Made by a program: the position numbers and the translations under genes | In this document: positions 36,636 to 46,797 of the stretch, in pieces | Layout of the letters: every line of letters starts with the position of its first letter | How positions within the stretch are numbered: position 1 is the first letter of the stretch | Notes under the pieces: model-generated | Databases searched by the model: none | What the model was told of the DNA's origin: nothing | The model's input: the letters and a program-made list of their open reading frames with translations, nothing else | Source of the DNA: Podocnemis expansa | Lineage: Eukaryota > Chordata > Testudines > Podocnemididae | DNA: 64,000 nt | Reading direction: 5' to 3' | Assembly (NCBI GenBank): GCA_007922195.1 | Contig: ML681996.1 | Span: 19,633,555-19,697,554, forward strand

Positions 36636-37734
36636 GTCTCCAAAGTCTTCAGCTGAGTGCCGTGCAATAGAATAAGATCCTGCAAACTTTGTAAAAGCAA
36701 GGTTTGCATCTCATCTGCTATGTAATAGAAGAAAGGTAACTAGTAAGAGGTGAACGTGGGCTTTGAAAACTAAGGGGAAAGCACCAGATGGGTTATTTTG
36801 ATTATGTTTGCAGACAAATAGATGGAAACATCTCTGAAGACTCACCACAAAACCCAGAAGGTGGTAAATGGAAAACAGGAGAAAGGTGAAGGGGAACATG
36901 CTAGAAAAAAAAAATGTCAATCACACATATGAACTCCTGATCCAATAATCTGAGAGCAGTCCGACAGGTTTTTTTTTTTGCTTATTTTTTTTAAAGTCAA
37001 GACCCATATTTTAGAAGAATGAGCTAATTCAATTTATTTTTAGAATGGTGGAAAAGGTAAACCCCCTGTATTGTGCAAAAAAGGGTATTTAAAGCCCCAA
37101 AGCTGGGAGAGAATACAAAGCTTCGACTTTCCAGTACCTGAGCTCAGCTTTCTCAAAAGAAGATCTTCACAGACTCATGACTCTACTCTACCTTACCTTC
37201 TTTAGATAAGTTTTCTTGTTTTATTTTAGTTAAGTAATGTTAGAGCTAACAACTCTACTCTTCAACTGAACATCATCGTGTCGGATGTGAGTATGAGCAA
37301 ACTGTAATCTTTTAAACTGTAAGCTATGTTATAGTTTTTAATACAAATCATAACTGGTTATTGCTTGTTCTCAGCTGTATAAGATTTTTTAAATGCATTA
37401 ATGTTTACTCTGTTATTTCCTTATACATTTATCAATTAGTGTTTTTATCAATTATATGCTTTCTGCTGTTAGCAATAAAATTGTAATAAATACCTAAACT
37501 CTGTATACCTCTTCTTGTCCCAGGAGTTTCCATAAAGAAATTAGTTTAACTTTTGATTTATCTGTGGTCAGATTCTGGAGCAGGAGCCTATCCTTCAAAC
37601 CAATTCACTAAATTCCATATTGGCTATTCTAAATTCCAAAGTGATTATAGAATTGGGCTACAGTACTCTGACTTGCCTAACTCCTGACTTTGGTGTGGGC
37701 CACTACATCTGACTGCATACAACCTGGTCTTGAC
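36636..37734. other. Spacer with a possible LTR-like or promoter-like part
   Basis: 'gggtatttaaagccccaaagctggg' near 37084 and AATAAA words near 37475-37492 are spaced like a TATA box and poly(A) signal of an LTR or short transcript. Ends and target duplication are not definable, so I leave it unassigned. Confidence 0.3.
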
Positions 37735-38334
37735 AAGTCTTTTAAAAATCCAATCTTGACTTAAAACTTTCCCATGATTATGGAGAATTTGCCACAACAC
37801 TTGGTAAGATGGTTAATTATCCTCACTGTTTAAAAAAAAAAAAAGTGTCTTATTTCTAGTCTGAATTTATCCAGCCTCAACTCCCAGCCACTGCGTTTTA
37901 TAATACATTTGTTAGATTGAAAATCCCTGCTTTAGCAAATTTCTGTTGCCCATTTATGTACTTAAAGGCTGTAATCAAGTCACTCCTTAACTGAAGTAAG
38001 TTAGATAAATTGTGATCTTTGAGTCTTTCACTTTAAGGCTTGTTTCCCAATAATTTAATATGTTTTACAGTGGTTTTCTGAACCCCCTTCAGTTTATCAA
38101 CATTCTTCTTGAATTCTGGACATCAGAACTGGTCACAGGATTTCAGAAAGAGTTGTACTAATAACAATTATGGAGATCATATAACCTCCATACTCCTATT
38201 ACCTATTCCTTAGTTTATACATCCAAGGATCACATTATCCACTGTATATACAGAATTGTCTTGAGAGGTCATGGTAGAGCATCAGCCGGACATGACTCCC
38301 AAATCTTTTTCAGAGTCAAACAGATAACAATTAG
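37735..38334 (-). pseudogene. CR1/L2-clade LINE ORF2 C-terminal relic, antisense
   Basis: Read on the minus strand, this is the C-terminal part of a CR1-clade ORF2, downstream of the RT core. Recognisable in order are a 'DSEKDLGVM' start, a 'VILGC' segment, 'CDQF' and 'KKNVDKLKGVQ', then 'LRSDLITAFKYINGQ' and a 'WINSD' end. These parts lie in different frames, separated by several stops and shifts. The RT core is absent. The piece ends against a Penelope-like fragment at 38335. The order is that of the family C-terminus; which CR1-clade subgroup it belongs to is not resolved by eye. It is non-functional. Confidence 0.65.
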
Positions 38335-38460
38335 GGGCATTTGTCAATACATTTTTCCTCGAAGTTGCTCATCAAGAGGCTGGCATAATGGGGAGACACC
38401 CTGGCACCCATGGCTGTTCCCATGATTTGGACAAAGTGTTATTGAATGTAAAATTATTAT
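38335..38460 (-). pseudogene. Penelope-like RT fragment (GTAMGA motif), left of Harbinger
   Basis: On the minus strand this encodes 'FTFNNTL' and, one frame over, 'QIMGTAMGARVSPHYA' followed by 'LLMSNFEEK'. This is the RT segment after the first catalytic aspartate in Penelope-like elements, where the family has a conserved Q-x-x-GTAMG block. The fragment abuts the Harbinger end at 38461. Its upstream continuation is at 41787-41945, on the other side of that insertion. A one-base shift lies before QIMG. Both parts are relics of one element rather than separate copies. Confidence 0.75.
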
Positions 38461-38689
38461 GGCTATGTCCACGCGTTCATGATTAAATCAATTTTACTTG
38501 AATTGATTTAAGAAAATCAATATAAAAATGTTAAATTGATTTAATATGTCCACACCAATGCAAATTGAACTAGCATGTCCAGACATAGGACTTCCTAGTT
38601 CAATTCAGGAAAGGGGCACCATGGGAGGTGTGGCGACATGGCCCACTTGCTGGGCCATGCGCCTGGCCGATCCCATAAAAGCAGATACT

Positions 38690-39615
38690 GACCTCACCTC
38701 CCTGGGACACCATCATGAGAGCATTCATACCTGTAGAAAAGAGAATCACCATCGCTTTCTGGAAGATGGCCACTCCTGAATCATAAAGGTCTGTGGCGCA
38801 TCTCTTCAGCACTGGGTGGTCCACCATCGGCAACGTACTGCTACAGGTCACCACTGCCATCAACACAGTCCTGCTGCCACACCTTGTCACTCAAGGAGAA
38901 CAGCAGGACACCATCACTGGCCTTGCTACCCTAGGGTTTCCCAATTGTGCTGGGATACTGAATGCCACCCACATCCCCAAGACAGCCCTGGAGCACCAAT
39001 CAGCCAAGTACTGGAACTGGAAGGGTTACCACTCGATTATCCTGCAGGCCCTCGTGGACCACCAGGGCATCTTTCAACACTCTTATGTCAGATGGCCAGG
39101 GAGGGTGCATGATGCCAGGGTCCTCCAAAACTCTGCCCTGTACCAGGGCATGGAGGTGGGCACCTTCTTCCCCCCCAATAACATCACTGTTGGGGAAGTT
39201 GAGCTGCCCATCCTCATTGTCGCTAACACGGCCTATCCCCTCTGCCCATGGCTCATGCACCCATCCACAGGGCCCCTCAATGCCATCAGGCAGTTTTTCA
39301 ACCACTGCATGAGCCTCTGCCAGCAGGTGGTCGAGCGGGCATTTGTCCAGCTAAAGGTGCAATGGAGGTGCCTCCTTATGTGCTTCCATCTTGCAGAGGA
39401 GATGACCATGGAGGTCATCACTGCCTGTGTGGTCCCCGTATAACTACTGTGAGCCCTGGGGAGAGACTGTTGCTGCTGTCTGGGAGGCTAAGGCACAGCT
39501 CATCAGTGGCTGGTACCAGCAACCTGCACCTGTGGCCCGAAGGGAGTGAGCGCCGCAGAGGGTGACCACTGTGCAGAATGCACTGATGAACCTTTTTGCC
39601 AGTGAGGAACTCTGA
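38690..39615 (+). pseudogene. PIF/Harbinger DDE transposase relic
   Basis: Transposase that would cut and insert the element. An N-terminal helix-turn-helix part ('VEKRITIAFWKMATPES', then a TAA stop at 38784, then 'RSVAHLFSTG') precedes the catalytic core, open from 38793 to 39443. Core landmarks are 'FPNCAGILNATHIP', 'YVRWPGRVHDARV', 'VANTAYPLCPWLM' and 'VVERAFVQLK'. The family has D at the first and third of these sites (I-D-G-T-H-I and D-x-A-Y-P-L). Here both are N, encoded at 38961 and 39225, while the VHDAR aspartate and the E of VVERAF remain. After 39430 the frame shifts, and the C-terminal tail runs to a stop at 39613-39615 with a further TGA at 39546. Inactive by three independent lesions. 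Confidence 0.85.
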
Positions 39616-39702
39616 GGGCCAGACCCACTGCACCACATTCCCTTCTCCCCCGTTCTGACAGAGCCAGCCCCCACCCACCAACCCACCCCTAGAACTCCAC
39701 TA

Positions 39703-39708
39703 AATAAA
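39703..39708 (+). terminator. Poly(A) signal of the transposase gene
   Basis: AATAAA lies about 90 bp after the last transposase codon and about 25 bp from the opposing signal. Confidence 0.55.
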
Positions 39709-39732
39709 AACAATAATGCACTGATCAAACTG

Positions 39733-39738
39733 TACAAG
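39733..39738 (-). terminator. Poly(A) signal of the Myb/SANT-type gene
   Basis: TTTATT on the plus strand reads AATAAA on the minus strand, about 150 bp after the stop of the minus-strand gene. Confidence 0.5.
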
Positions 39739-39884
39739 ATTTTATTTAAAATAAGGAGGGGCATTGGGGCAAAGAAGGGCCTGGGAGGTGGTACAGGGAT
39801 GTGTGGGTGGGGGGAGAACTGCACTGCAGGGTGGGCATTAAACTGGGACATGGGGATGTATGGGTGAGGGGGGGCTTTGGAAAG

Positions 39885-41477
39885 TTAGGGGTTCTCTGTG
39901 GGGGGGGGGAATAGCCTGACTCCCTGGGCCAGCATCCCATGGCATTCCCGATTGCCACCCCAGGGGTGCCTGTGGCAAGGGATGGAGGGGTCCATAGCAG
40001 GAGCTCCCTCCTCTGTAGGGGATGCCTTGTGGCCCCTGAGCCAGTGCAGGCTGGTGGTAATATTCTGCAGGGTCATGGAGAGACCCATCAACGCCTGGCT
40101 CTGGTGCTCCAGTGCAGCGATGACCTGCTCTTCTGCATCTCCCATGTGCTTAAGCTGGCAGATGGCTGCATTCTGGCAAGTGCCGAACTGCTTTCTCCAG
40201 GTGTGGGTCTCCTCGTGGGCCTCCTAGCCCAGCTACAGGATGCTCTCAAGGACGGCCTGCCGCGTCATGTGGGTCCTTCTCCTGAGGCTGCTGCGAGCTG
40301 GTGGGTTCTCTGCAGCCCGATGGCAGGTAGCTGCATGAACTGCAAGGGGGCAAAGACAGAACAGAGTCCGGGTTACTGGCAGTCACTACCCTGATGCTGC
40401 AGAGTGCAGCCTGACAGCACCTAGCAGCACTGCCCTGACTGTCCCCCTAGTCTCCCAATTCATGCCCTGTTGGACTTGGCCCTGAAGGTATGTGCACCTG
40501 TGCCATGCCATTGAGGTTGCGCGTGACAGCAGGCAGCATGCTGGTGATGGTCTGCGCCGAGGGGTTCTCCCAGGGACATGGGCCATTGCTGTGGGCCGCA
40601 TGTTGCCTGCCCATGCTGCTGTTACCTCCGGTTCCCCCGCCCCCCACTTGTCAGTGGCCACCCCACCTAGTCAGGGCTGTGTGCCACCTACCACATGAGT
40701 CCTAACCCCCTGTGTCCCATGGAAGGGCCCACAGGACACACCTGTACCCATGACCCTGTCCGTCCCCAGCCCCTGTCTGCCCATCCTCCTGTGCCACTGC
40801 TGGCCCAAGCCCTGATCGCATGGAGGGAGGGGGAGAAATACTCACCAACAGGTATCCCGGATGTCCATACAGATGCCTCTTCACTGGCATCCTCATCTCG
40901 GGCGGGGGGGTGCCCCTTCTGGATCCCCCTTTTCCTCCTTCTCCTGCTGGGGTGGTGAGGTTTCTTCCTTCCAGGCAGGGACGAGCCCTGGGCTGGCGGA
41001 TGTTGCTAGAGCTGGTGGGCTGCCCTGAGGCGGCTGGCTTCACCCACATCCAGGGTGCCTTGGGGTCCATGGATTACCGTTCCAGGGGGCTCACTCCCCT
41101 GTGTCACAAATCATGGCTGGGAGCCTGGTGGCCTCTTCAGGCAGGAAGGCGTGCAGCTCCTCATAGTAGGGGCAGCTGATGTTTCTCACTGCTGCCCCGG
41201 AGCTGCCTTGCCTCCCTTGCCCTGGCATAGTCTTGCCTGAGGACCTTAATTTTTGCCCACACCTGTTCTATGGTGCGGGTGTGTCCTTAGGCGGACAGTG
41301 CCAGGGCAACGTCCAAGTATACAACCAGTTCTGATGCCTCACTTGGAACTGGGAGAGGATGTCCTCCTGTCCCCAAATCTGAAGGAGGCAAAGGATCTCT
41401 TCATGGGTCCATACTAGAGCCCTGTGTCGCCCCTTTGATGCAGCAGTACATGCTGCCAGCTGCTTTGGAGCATGCAA
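39885..41477 (-). pseudogene. Myb/SANT-type accessory protein relic, probably two exons
   Basis: In Harbinger elements the partner of the transposase is a Myb/SANT-like protein that helps nuclear import and end binding. Here the minus strand begins at an ATG (41477). A trihelix-like part follows: 'LVWTHEEILCLLQIWGQEDI', then after frameshifts 'VWAKIKVLRQDYARARE' and 'CPYYEELHAFL'. An acidic stretch 'RDEDASEEASVW' leads into GTGAGTAT (40845), a good splice donor. A pyrimidine-rich stretch ending TTGCAG sits at 40340, giving a 506-bp putative intron. The second exon holds 'HMGDAEEQVIAALEHQSQ' and ends at 39885, with two stops inside its earlier part. Assignment to the Myb/SANT group rests on the W...EE...L...W pattern and the location. 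It is inactive. Confidence 0.7.
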
Positions 41478-41786
41478 CCTGGCTGGGGCAAGTCACTTCC
41501 TCCTTCCTGTTGCCAGGCCCACTGGGAGGAGGAAGGGAACTCACACATGAATCATCTAATGGTTATTTTGATATAACGTGTCCAGATGGCATTATATCTC
41601 AACAACCATTGCGATTCAAGAAATGTTTTGATTTAAAATGAGGTTTTATTGAATTGAACTAAGTCTCCTTGAATCAAAATGATGGAGCTCATCATTTTGA
41701 TTCAAGAAAACATTGTGCGGACCTAACCATTTTTAGATAGATACAGCCAGTGTTATACTGATATAAAACTGTGTCTGGACATACCC

Positions 41787-41945
41787 TATGTGTGAAGATG
41801 AAATGGATGTGTTTGTGATGGATATATGATGGTTGTTCACAGTCTTGTAGATATAAGAGTCAGGCAATGCTGGCGCCATTGTTAGAAATGTTAGTATATA
41901 AGGAGGTGACATCCATGGTGGCAAGGACAGTGCTCTAAGGCAGGC
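41787..41945 (-). pseudogene. Penelope-like RT fragment (first aspartate motif), right of Harbinger
   Basis: On the minus strand 'ATMDVTSLYTNIS' is the RT motif with the first catalytic aspartate in Penelope-like elements. 'HFIFT' at the Harbinger border then runs on, across the insertion, into the 'NNFTFNNTL' of 38335-38460. Removing the 3.3 kb insertion and one TAT copy would make the two sides adjacent and in the same frame at the junction. The frame is already broken by a stop within the fragment. Confidence 0.78.
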
Positions 41946-43034
41946 TGTTAATTACTGCAGCAGGGATATGCATGGACAGGAATGGGAGGAAGCAGGATAA
42001 CATCCTGTCCCATAATGATCTTCTCCACTGTCCCCAGCTTCTGCCCAGGGCCTGTACTCCAAGATTCCCTTTCCAGATCTCAGCCTCCTTTTTTCGGCCA
42101 GGGTAGGAATTGGACTGAGCACAGGTGAAGCACGTGTTTTCGAAAGACACTGGAGCTACAGCATGCTAAGCCTGGAGAAGAGAAGCTGAGCTGAACTGCA
42201 CTACTAGAGGGGTGACAAGGAACCCTGTGGAGTCCCATACTTTTCTCAGTTGCAGCTGTTACCCAGGATTCCTCAATCTGGTAACTTTTAGTCTCTGTGA
42301 ATCTGTATCAGGACATAAATCAGGGAAGATACAGCACCTTCTGCCAGCAATATAGCTGGCACAGACAAGTCAAAATGAAGCATTTTTACTCAGGGCTCTT
42401 CACTTATTCAGCCTTGAGCACCCCCCGTGGCTGCCTTTGCTCCAGGTCTCTGCCTTATTAGTTTTATGCACACAGAAATACAGCATATAGAGTACCACAT
42501 ATATTGATAGTTATGCAACAAGTCTGAGGCAGTTTGTGGGTTATTTCAATCAGAGATTTCCAGATGGCTGGGCCTTTTGTTTGCCCCTGGACATCTTGCC
42601 AATGTGTCCACAAAGTGATTTGCCTGACTCAGTCTTGCTACCTCCTTCTAATACCCCAAATAGCACGGAAACATGCCAATTTAAAGAACGTTACACAGTT
42701 GATCAAACAAAGCATAGCAGGAGTTACATAAATGTCTCTAAGAAAAATATTGTTAAGCAAGCAGTGGTAAGCTTTAAATCTAGCGGTCTATTTTGCAGGA
42801 ACTTGCAGCCCTAAGATATACCCAGACTTCTTGTTTTTCACAGGCACTTACCCCAACATATTCAGAGGGAGAGGATGTAAAGCCAATTCTGCCTTATTTA
42901 TTCACTGTCTAGCATTCTTTTCCATTCCTTTGCCTATTTATGCTGAATTCCCGCAGAAGCCTAAAATAAGTCAAAAGCGGCAAGTGGAATAATTGATAGT
43001 CCATCCCAATAACTGGCAGTGTTTAAGATTTTAA
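41946..43034. other. Unrecognised DNA inside the Penelope-like region
   Basis: This stretch separates two parts of the minus-strand RT relic, so it probably arose by insertion or rearrangement. I see no ends, motifs or frames to classify it. Confidence 0.45.
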
Positions 43035-43175
43035 AAGGGATAGCTGTGTTAATCTAGTCCAGTGAAAAAACAACAAGGAGTTGTGTGGCACTTTAAGACT
43101 AACAGATTTTAAAATAAATAAATAAATAAATCTGTTAGTCTTAAAGTGCCACACAACTCCTTGTTGTTTTTTCAG
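43035..43175. repeat. Dispersed 'GTTAGTCTAG' repeat with a perfect 47-bp foldback
   Basis: After 'gggatagctgtgttaatctag', arms 43063-43109 and 43128-43174 are exact reverse complements. They are separated by an 18-nt A/T loop made of AAAT units. The arm carries 'gtgtggcactttaagactaac', the core of the dispersed repeat. Confidence 0.95.
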
Positions 43176-43429
43176 TGTTTAAAATGCCTGCGTGGCTGCT
43201 AAAATGCCCCTGTACAGCAGCTCGTGTACGGTAAGTGTTTTGGAGACCACCAGGGTTGTGCAGAATGGACCTCAGGACAATGTGGGAGGTGATGCAGTGG
43301 GGCCCTGGAGGTGGGGCAGGGGTGTGTGTAAACAGCCCCAAGGAGGCCTCAGAGGTCTAGTGAGTATGGGAGACAGTGGGCAGGGGCTGGTGTTTAAAGT
43401 TGCCCTCCAAAAGTAGTCATATTTAAATC

Positions 43430-44110
43430 CCTGCACACCTCTATATTGTGGAGTTTCTGAAAGAACAAGGTTGTGTCTTGGAGGTTGTGTTGTGAGTGGT
43501 TTAAGAACAGTTTCTATGCATCCTGATATTACTTCAATATGAGTGTCATGACCAATTACAATGGGTCTCCGTGGGTTCCCATTTCTGCACCTAGGAAAGC
43601 ACATAAAAGATCCCTGGAATAAGTTTGCAGGGAGCAGGGAAATGAAGTTGTAGCGTTCTTTTGTGGACTTACTTGGAGAAGGATGTTATATTCTTAAACT
43701 CCTTGGGTGAATTGTGGTGTGGGGTTTCTTTGGGTTATTTATAGTAGGTGGAGTGTCAGAGCTGCTGCTTGGCCTCATTGATGTAATCATCAGAGTTGAG
43801 AACTACAATGGCAATCCCTTTGTCTTTTGACCTAATCATTATCTGGTGTCTGAATTTCAGAGATTCTATAGCTGGCCCTTCAGTGTTGTAGAAATTGTGG
43901 TGTGAGAGGTATTTGTTAGAATTTCAGGCCCCCCCCCTGGGAACAATCAATGTAATATTCAAGTGTGTGATTTAGTTCACTGTGGCATATCCAGTCAGAT
44001 GACTCTCAGGGGGGTTGTGGTAGTTATGCTGATGTCATTGTTGTGGAAGAAAGAACTCTTTAAGGAAGTGATAGTGAAAGAATTCTTTGATTTCTCCTCA
44101 TTAGTAACTT
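43430..44110 (-). pseudogene. Penelope-like RT N-terminal relic
   Basis: Read on the minus strand, this holds 'RSKDKGIAIVVLNSDDYINE', the conserved basic block of Penelope-like RTs. Further on is 'GNPRRPIVIGHDTHIEVISG' with 'VLKPLTTQ', the fingers motif (R-P-I-V-x-G) and the following helix. The order fits the two smaller RT pieces at 41787 and 38335, so all three are one 5'-to-3' minus-strand element broken by later insertions. Numerous stops and shifts, with a C-run near 43930, make it inactive. The GIY-YIG endonuclease part that normally follows the RT is not found next to 38335. Confidence 0.75.
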
Positions 44111-44139
44111 CAATAGCTGCTGCTTAATGTTCTTCTTTG

Positions 44140-45600
44140 TTACTAATTATTTTCTATTCAAACATCATTAGAACTTTTTCCCAAATACCAAAGACTTCTG
44201 CCTTACCTACAATTCAACCGTTTTCACTTATTTTTATTATAAACAACTCCAAATCATCATTCATGTTTTTCTATTTAGTTTCTCTCAATTTAACTCAATT
44301 ATTTTCAAACTATGTGTCATTTACCCAGTTTAAATTTTTCTCCTTGCATGCAAGAATTTTAATCCAGTTATTATGATCACTTGTGTCTAAACCACCACTG
44401 ATGTTTAATTCTCTTTCTGTCAAGATCATCAGGCTGTGTTGAATTCCCCCTACTTGAATGCAACACCTTTTGAATTAGGAAATTGTCATCTCTAATTATT
44501 TAAAACTTCCAAAGATGTGTTAGTACCAGTGATAGGAGACCTCCACCAAATGCCACTGATATTAAAGTGCCCCATGATAACACAGTTTTCTACACCTACA
44601 TGTTATAGAAAGCTGCTAGTCATTCTGTTCTTTAGTGTAGTGACTTGTAGTAGACATCAACTAATACCACATTTTCTGCTTTATCTTGTAGAATACTAAT
44701 TCCTAAGCATTCAAGATCACTTGCTTCTGAGTTATCTGTGACTCAGATAGGTAATGCCATAGATGACAGACTGCCAATCCTTCTCTTGTGCCCATTTGTT
44801 CTTTCTTAATGATTAATTTGAATATATCAATCATGTGAATCTTGCCATCAGGTTTCAGTAATGCCAGCAACTTGTACTCATGTGTGTGCAATTCAATTCC
44901 TCTTGTGTGTTACACATGCTCCCACCATTAGTCTATAAGAAATTAAAGAATTTCTTCTCTTCATATCCTTGGTGTATTTTTGGCATCCAGTCTCTTGATT
45001 TTTTGTTTTAAATGAATGCTTATTTGTTCCCTCTTCTCAGACTTCCCTTTTAAATGCCCTCCTGATTACTATAAACAGTCTGCCCCCTAGAAAACTGATT
45101 TTCCCCTTCTACTTAGATGGAGGCCATCCAAAATATATGGATCCTTCTCACCATAAAAAGTGAACTGATGTTCTACAAAACCAAACCTCTCTACCTATCA
45201 ATACATTCCTAGCCAGAGGATTCTGTCAAAATCTTCTGTCTTTCTTCACTCACAGAATAGGAAGGATCTCTAAGAATATCACTTAAACATTATTCTCCTT
45301 CAGAACTCTTCCAAGTTCTCTGAAGTCATCTATAAATTTGTAAGATATACCATAAGGTCATTTTGTTAGTGCTGACATGCATCAACATTGCCCACTGACT
45401 TGGAAAGCCTATCCAGTCTTAGAGTCATTCACATCTTACGTCTTAGTTCTGAAAGGACAATATACCAGTAGTTCTGCCTATTCCTTACAAACTGTTCTTT
45501 CCATTCTTTTTAGCATAAAACTCCCAACAAGGATTGTCTGTCTTCCTTTCACAATTGATGATATCTTTGTGTGTACTCTTGATTTTCCTGGGGTTTAGGC
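44140..45600 (-). pseudogene. CR1-clade LINE relic: ORF1 esterase-like end plus APE endonuclease start, antisense
   Basis: On the minus strand the upper part (about 45480-45120) reads 'DDFRELGRVLKENN', 'VIFLEILPI' and then 'DPYILDGLHLSRRGKSVF'. This is the SGNH/GDSL-like C-terminal half of CR1/L3-type ORF1. The lower part (about 44900-44330) reads 'TREGLAV', 'ENVVLVDVYYKS', 'NCVIMGHFNISGIWWRS' and an S-D-H followed by 'WIKILACKEK'. These correspond to the endonuclease landmarks V-x-YYRP, MGDFN and SDH. The D of GDFN is H here. The two parts lie in the order ORF1-ORF2. Many stops and shifts; non-functional and old. Confidence 0.68.
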
Positions 45601-46029
45601 TGAGTAGCCATCCAAATATGAGTCCTATATAACTCTGGCTCTTTTGTAGGTTCCATGATGAGTGACTGGTAATGAGTGAAAACTTCTAGCTCTGTGGAAT
45701 ACCTCCTGGTACTTTTCTGTGTGGTAATGCCAGCCTTCAGCTGTGTAGAAAGCCATCTCATTTTTTAGCTTTTACTGGTTGAACTGCCCAATCTCTTCTT
45801 TGATTTCTCTGTTTCTGTGATGATCAATTACTTTTTTTTTCTTGAATCTGAGGTTGTGATGGTTCCTGAAGATGGTTGTCTAAGAACTCCAGTTTCTTTG
45901 ATACTCTGTAGGGTTATATACAGGTCCTTCCATCATAAGAATCTTCTTTTGCAGAATCAGCACTTCATTCCAGTAGAACTGAAATCTATATTACAAGATT
46001 AGATGTATAATTTCCATAGGCCAGCAGCC
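45601..46029. other. Spacer, possibly more of the antisense LINE
   Basis: The minus frame at 45549-45761 runs into the LINE relic without a clear motif. No boundary is visible. Confidence 0.35.
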
Positions 46030-46690
46030 ACTGAGGTCAGGAGACAATCAGAAGTTCATTTTGGATGTGTCCCCACAAACACTGCCCCAGCCTACTGGAC
46101 AGCAGTCCTTGGCTCTTTTTGGATTCACAGAAGGGGTGACGCAGCTGGCCCGGACACAAGGAAGAGAGTATTGGTTTAGTATAATGTGATTTTATTAGCA
46201 GCAATTTGCTTTTAGCAGCAGTTTGGTTGTAGAATTTTCCAGGTACAGCATGCTTTTGTTACCACTAGTCTGATTCTTTAAGGTGTCTTCAAATTTTCCA
46301 GGTACAAACTATCAAACAAACAAACATGCAATATACTACAAGAATCCCAATTAATGGTATGCCAGCCCCTACACCTACTCCTGTTAGGAAGCCTTGGTTA
46401 CTATTTTGACCAGTATTATTCATAGATGCTTAGACTTACAGCAAAGGCCTAAGCGCTACTGTGGTCAGTGACACTGTGCTCAAGCTGCTTGGTGTTTGCC
46501 TTTTATTTTCTTTCGATGGTGCTTGCCTCTTTCTTCCCTCGGCTGGTCCCACAGAGGTGGTTGCACGGTAACCCGGTGTGGCAGGGGAGTCCTTGGGGTG
46601 ATCAGTCCCTCGGCTTGTCAGGTGTCTTGTAGACTCCAAGTTGCTGAGGCTTGGCCTGGGGATTTTATACCATTTGCCAGGTCCCACTTA
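46030..46690 (-). mobile_element. Possible decayed LTR/retroviral-type 3' end
   Basis: On the minus strand a TATAAAA box (about 46662-46668) is followed by mixed-composition sequence with AATAAA words, the last near 46192. Between them, around 46400-46310, is a short frame with a glycine-rich then strongly hydrophobic run that would suit a membrane segment. No second LTR, primer site or target duplication is seen, so the class is uncertain. Confidence 0.25.
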
Positions 46691-46698
46691 TTTTGATT

Positions 46699-46797
46699 GC
46701 TGGATTTTCCCAGGTTGAACTTTCCCAGTATTGTTTTTGCTGGATTTTCCCAGACTGTATTTTCCCAGTATTGTTATTCCCAGGTTGGACTTCCCCT
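46699..46797. repeat. Imperfect tandem repeat with TTTTCCCAG words
   Basis: 'tggattttcccag', 'actttcccagtattgtt' and their variants alternate two to three times in a roughly 45-50 bp rhythm. Confidence 0.7.

Larger units (their letters stand above)
38461..41786. mobile_element. Two-gene Harbinger element, inserted in Penelope-like RT
   Basis: The left end is GGCTATGTCCACGCG, the right end reads GTGTCTGGACATACCC, and TAT flanks both sides (38458-38460 and 41787-41789). At 3.3 kb it is the only family member here with gene remnants. A PIF/Harbinger DDE transposase relic lies on the plus strand and a Myb/SANT-type relic on the minus strand, the usual two-protein set of PIF/Harbinger elements. 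The genes converge, with AATAAA at 39703 (plus) and 39733 (minus). Both are broken, so the copy is dead. The flanks are Penelope-like RT on both sides. Confidence 0.88.

Noticed and set aside
37080..37500. LTR or host promoter with TATA-like and AATAAA words
   Set aside because: No boundaries, target duplication or coding partner; AT-rich DNA yields such words by chance.
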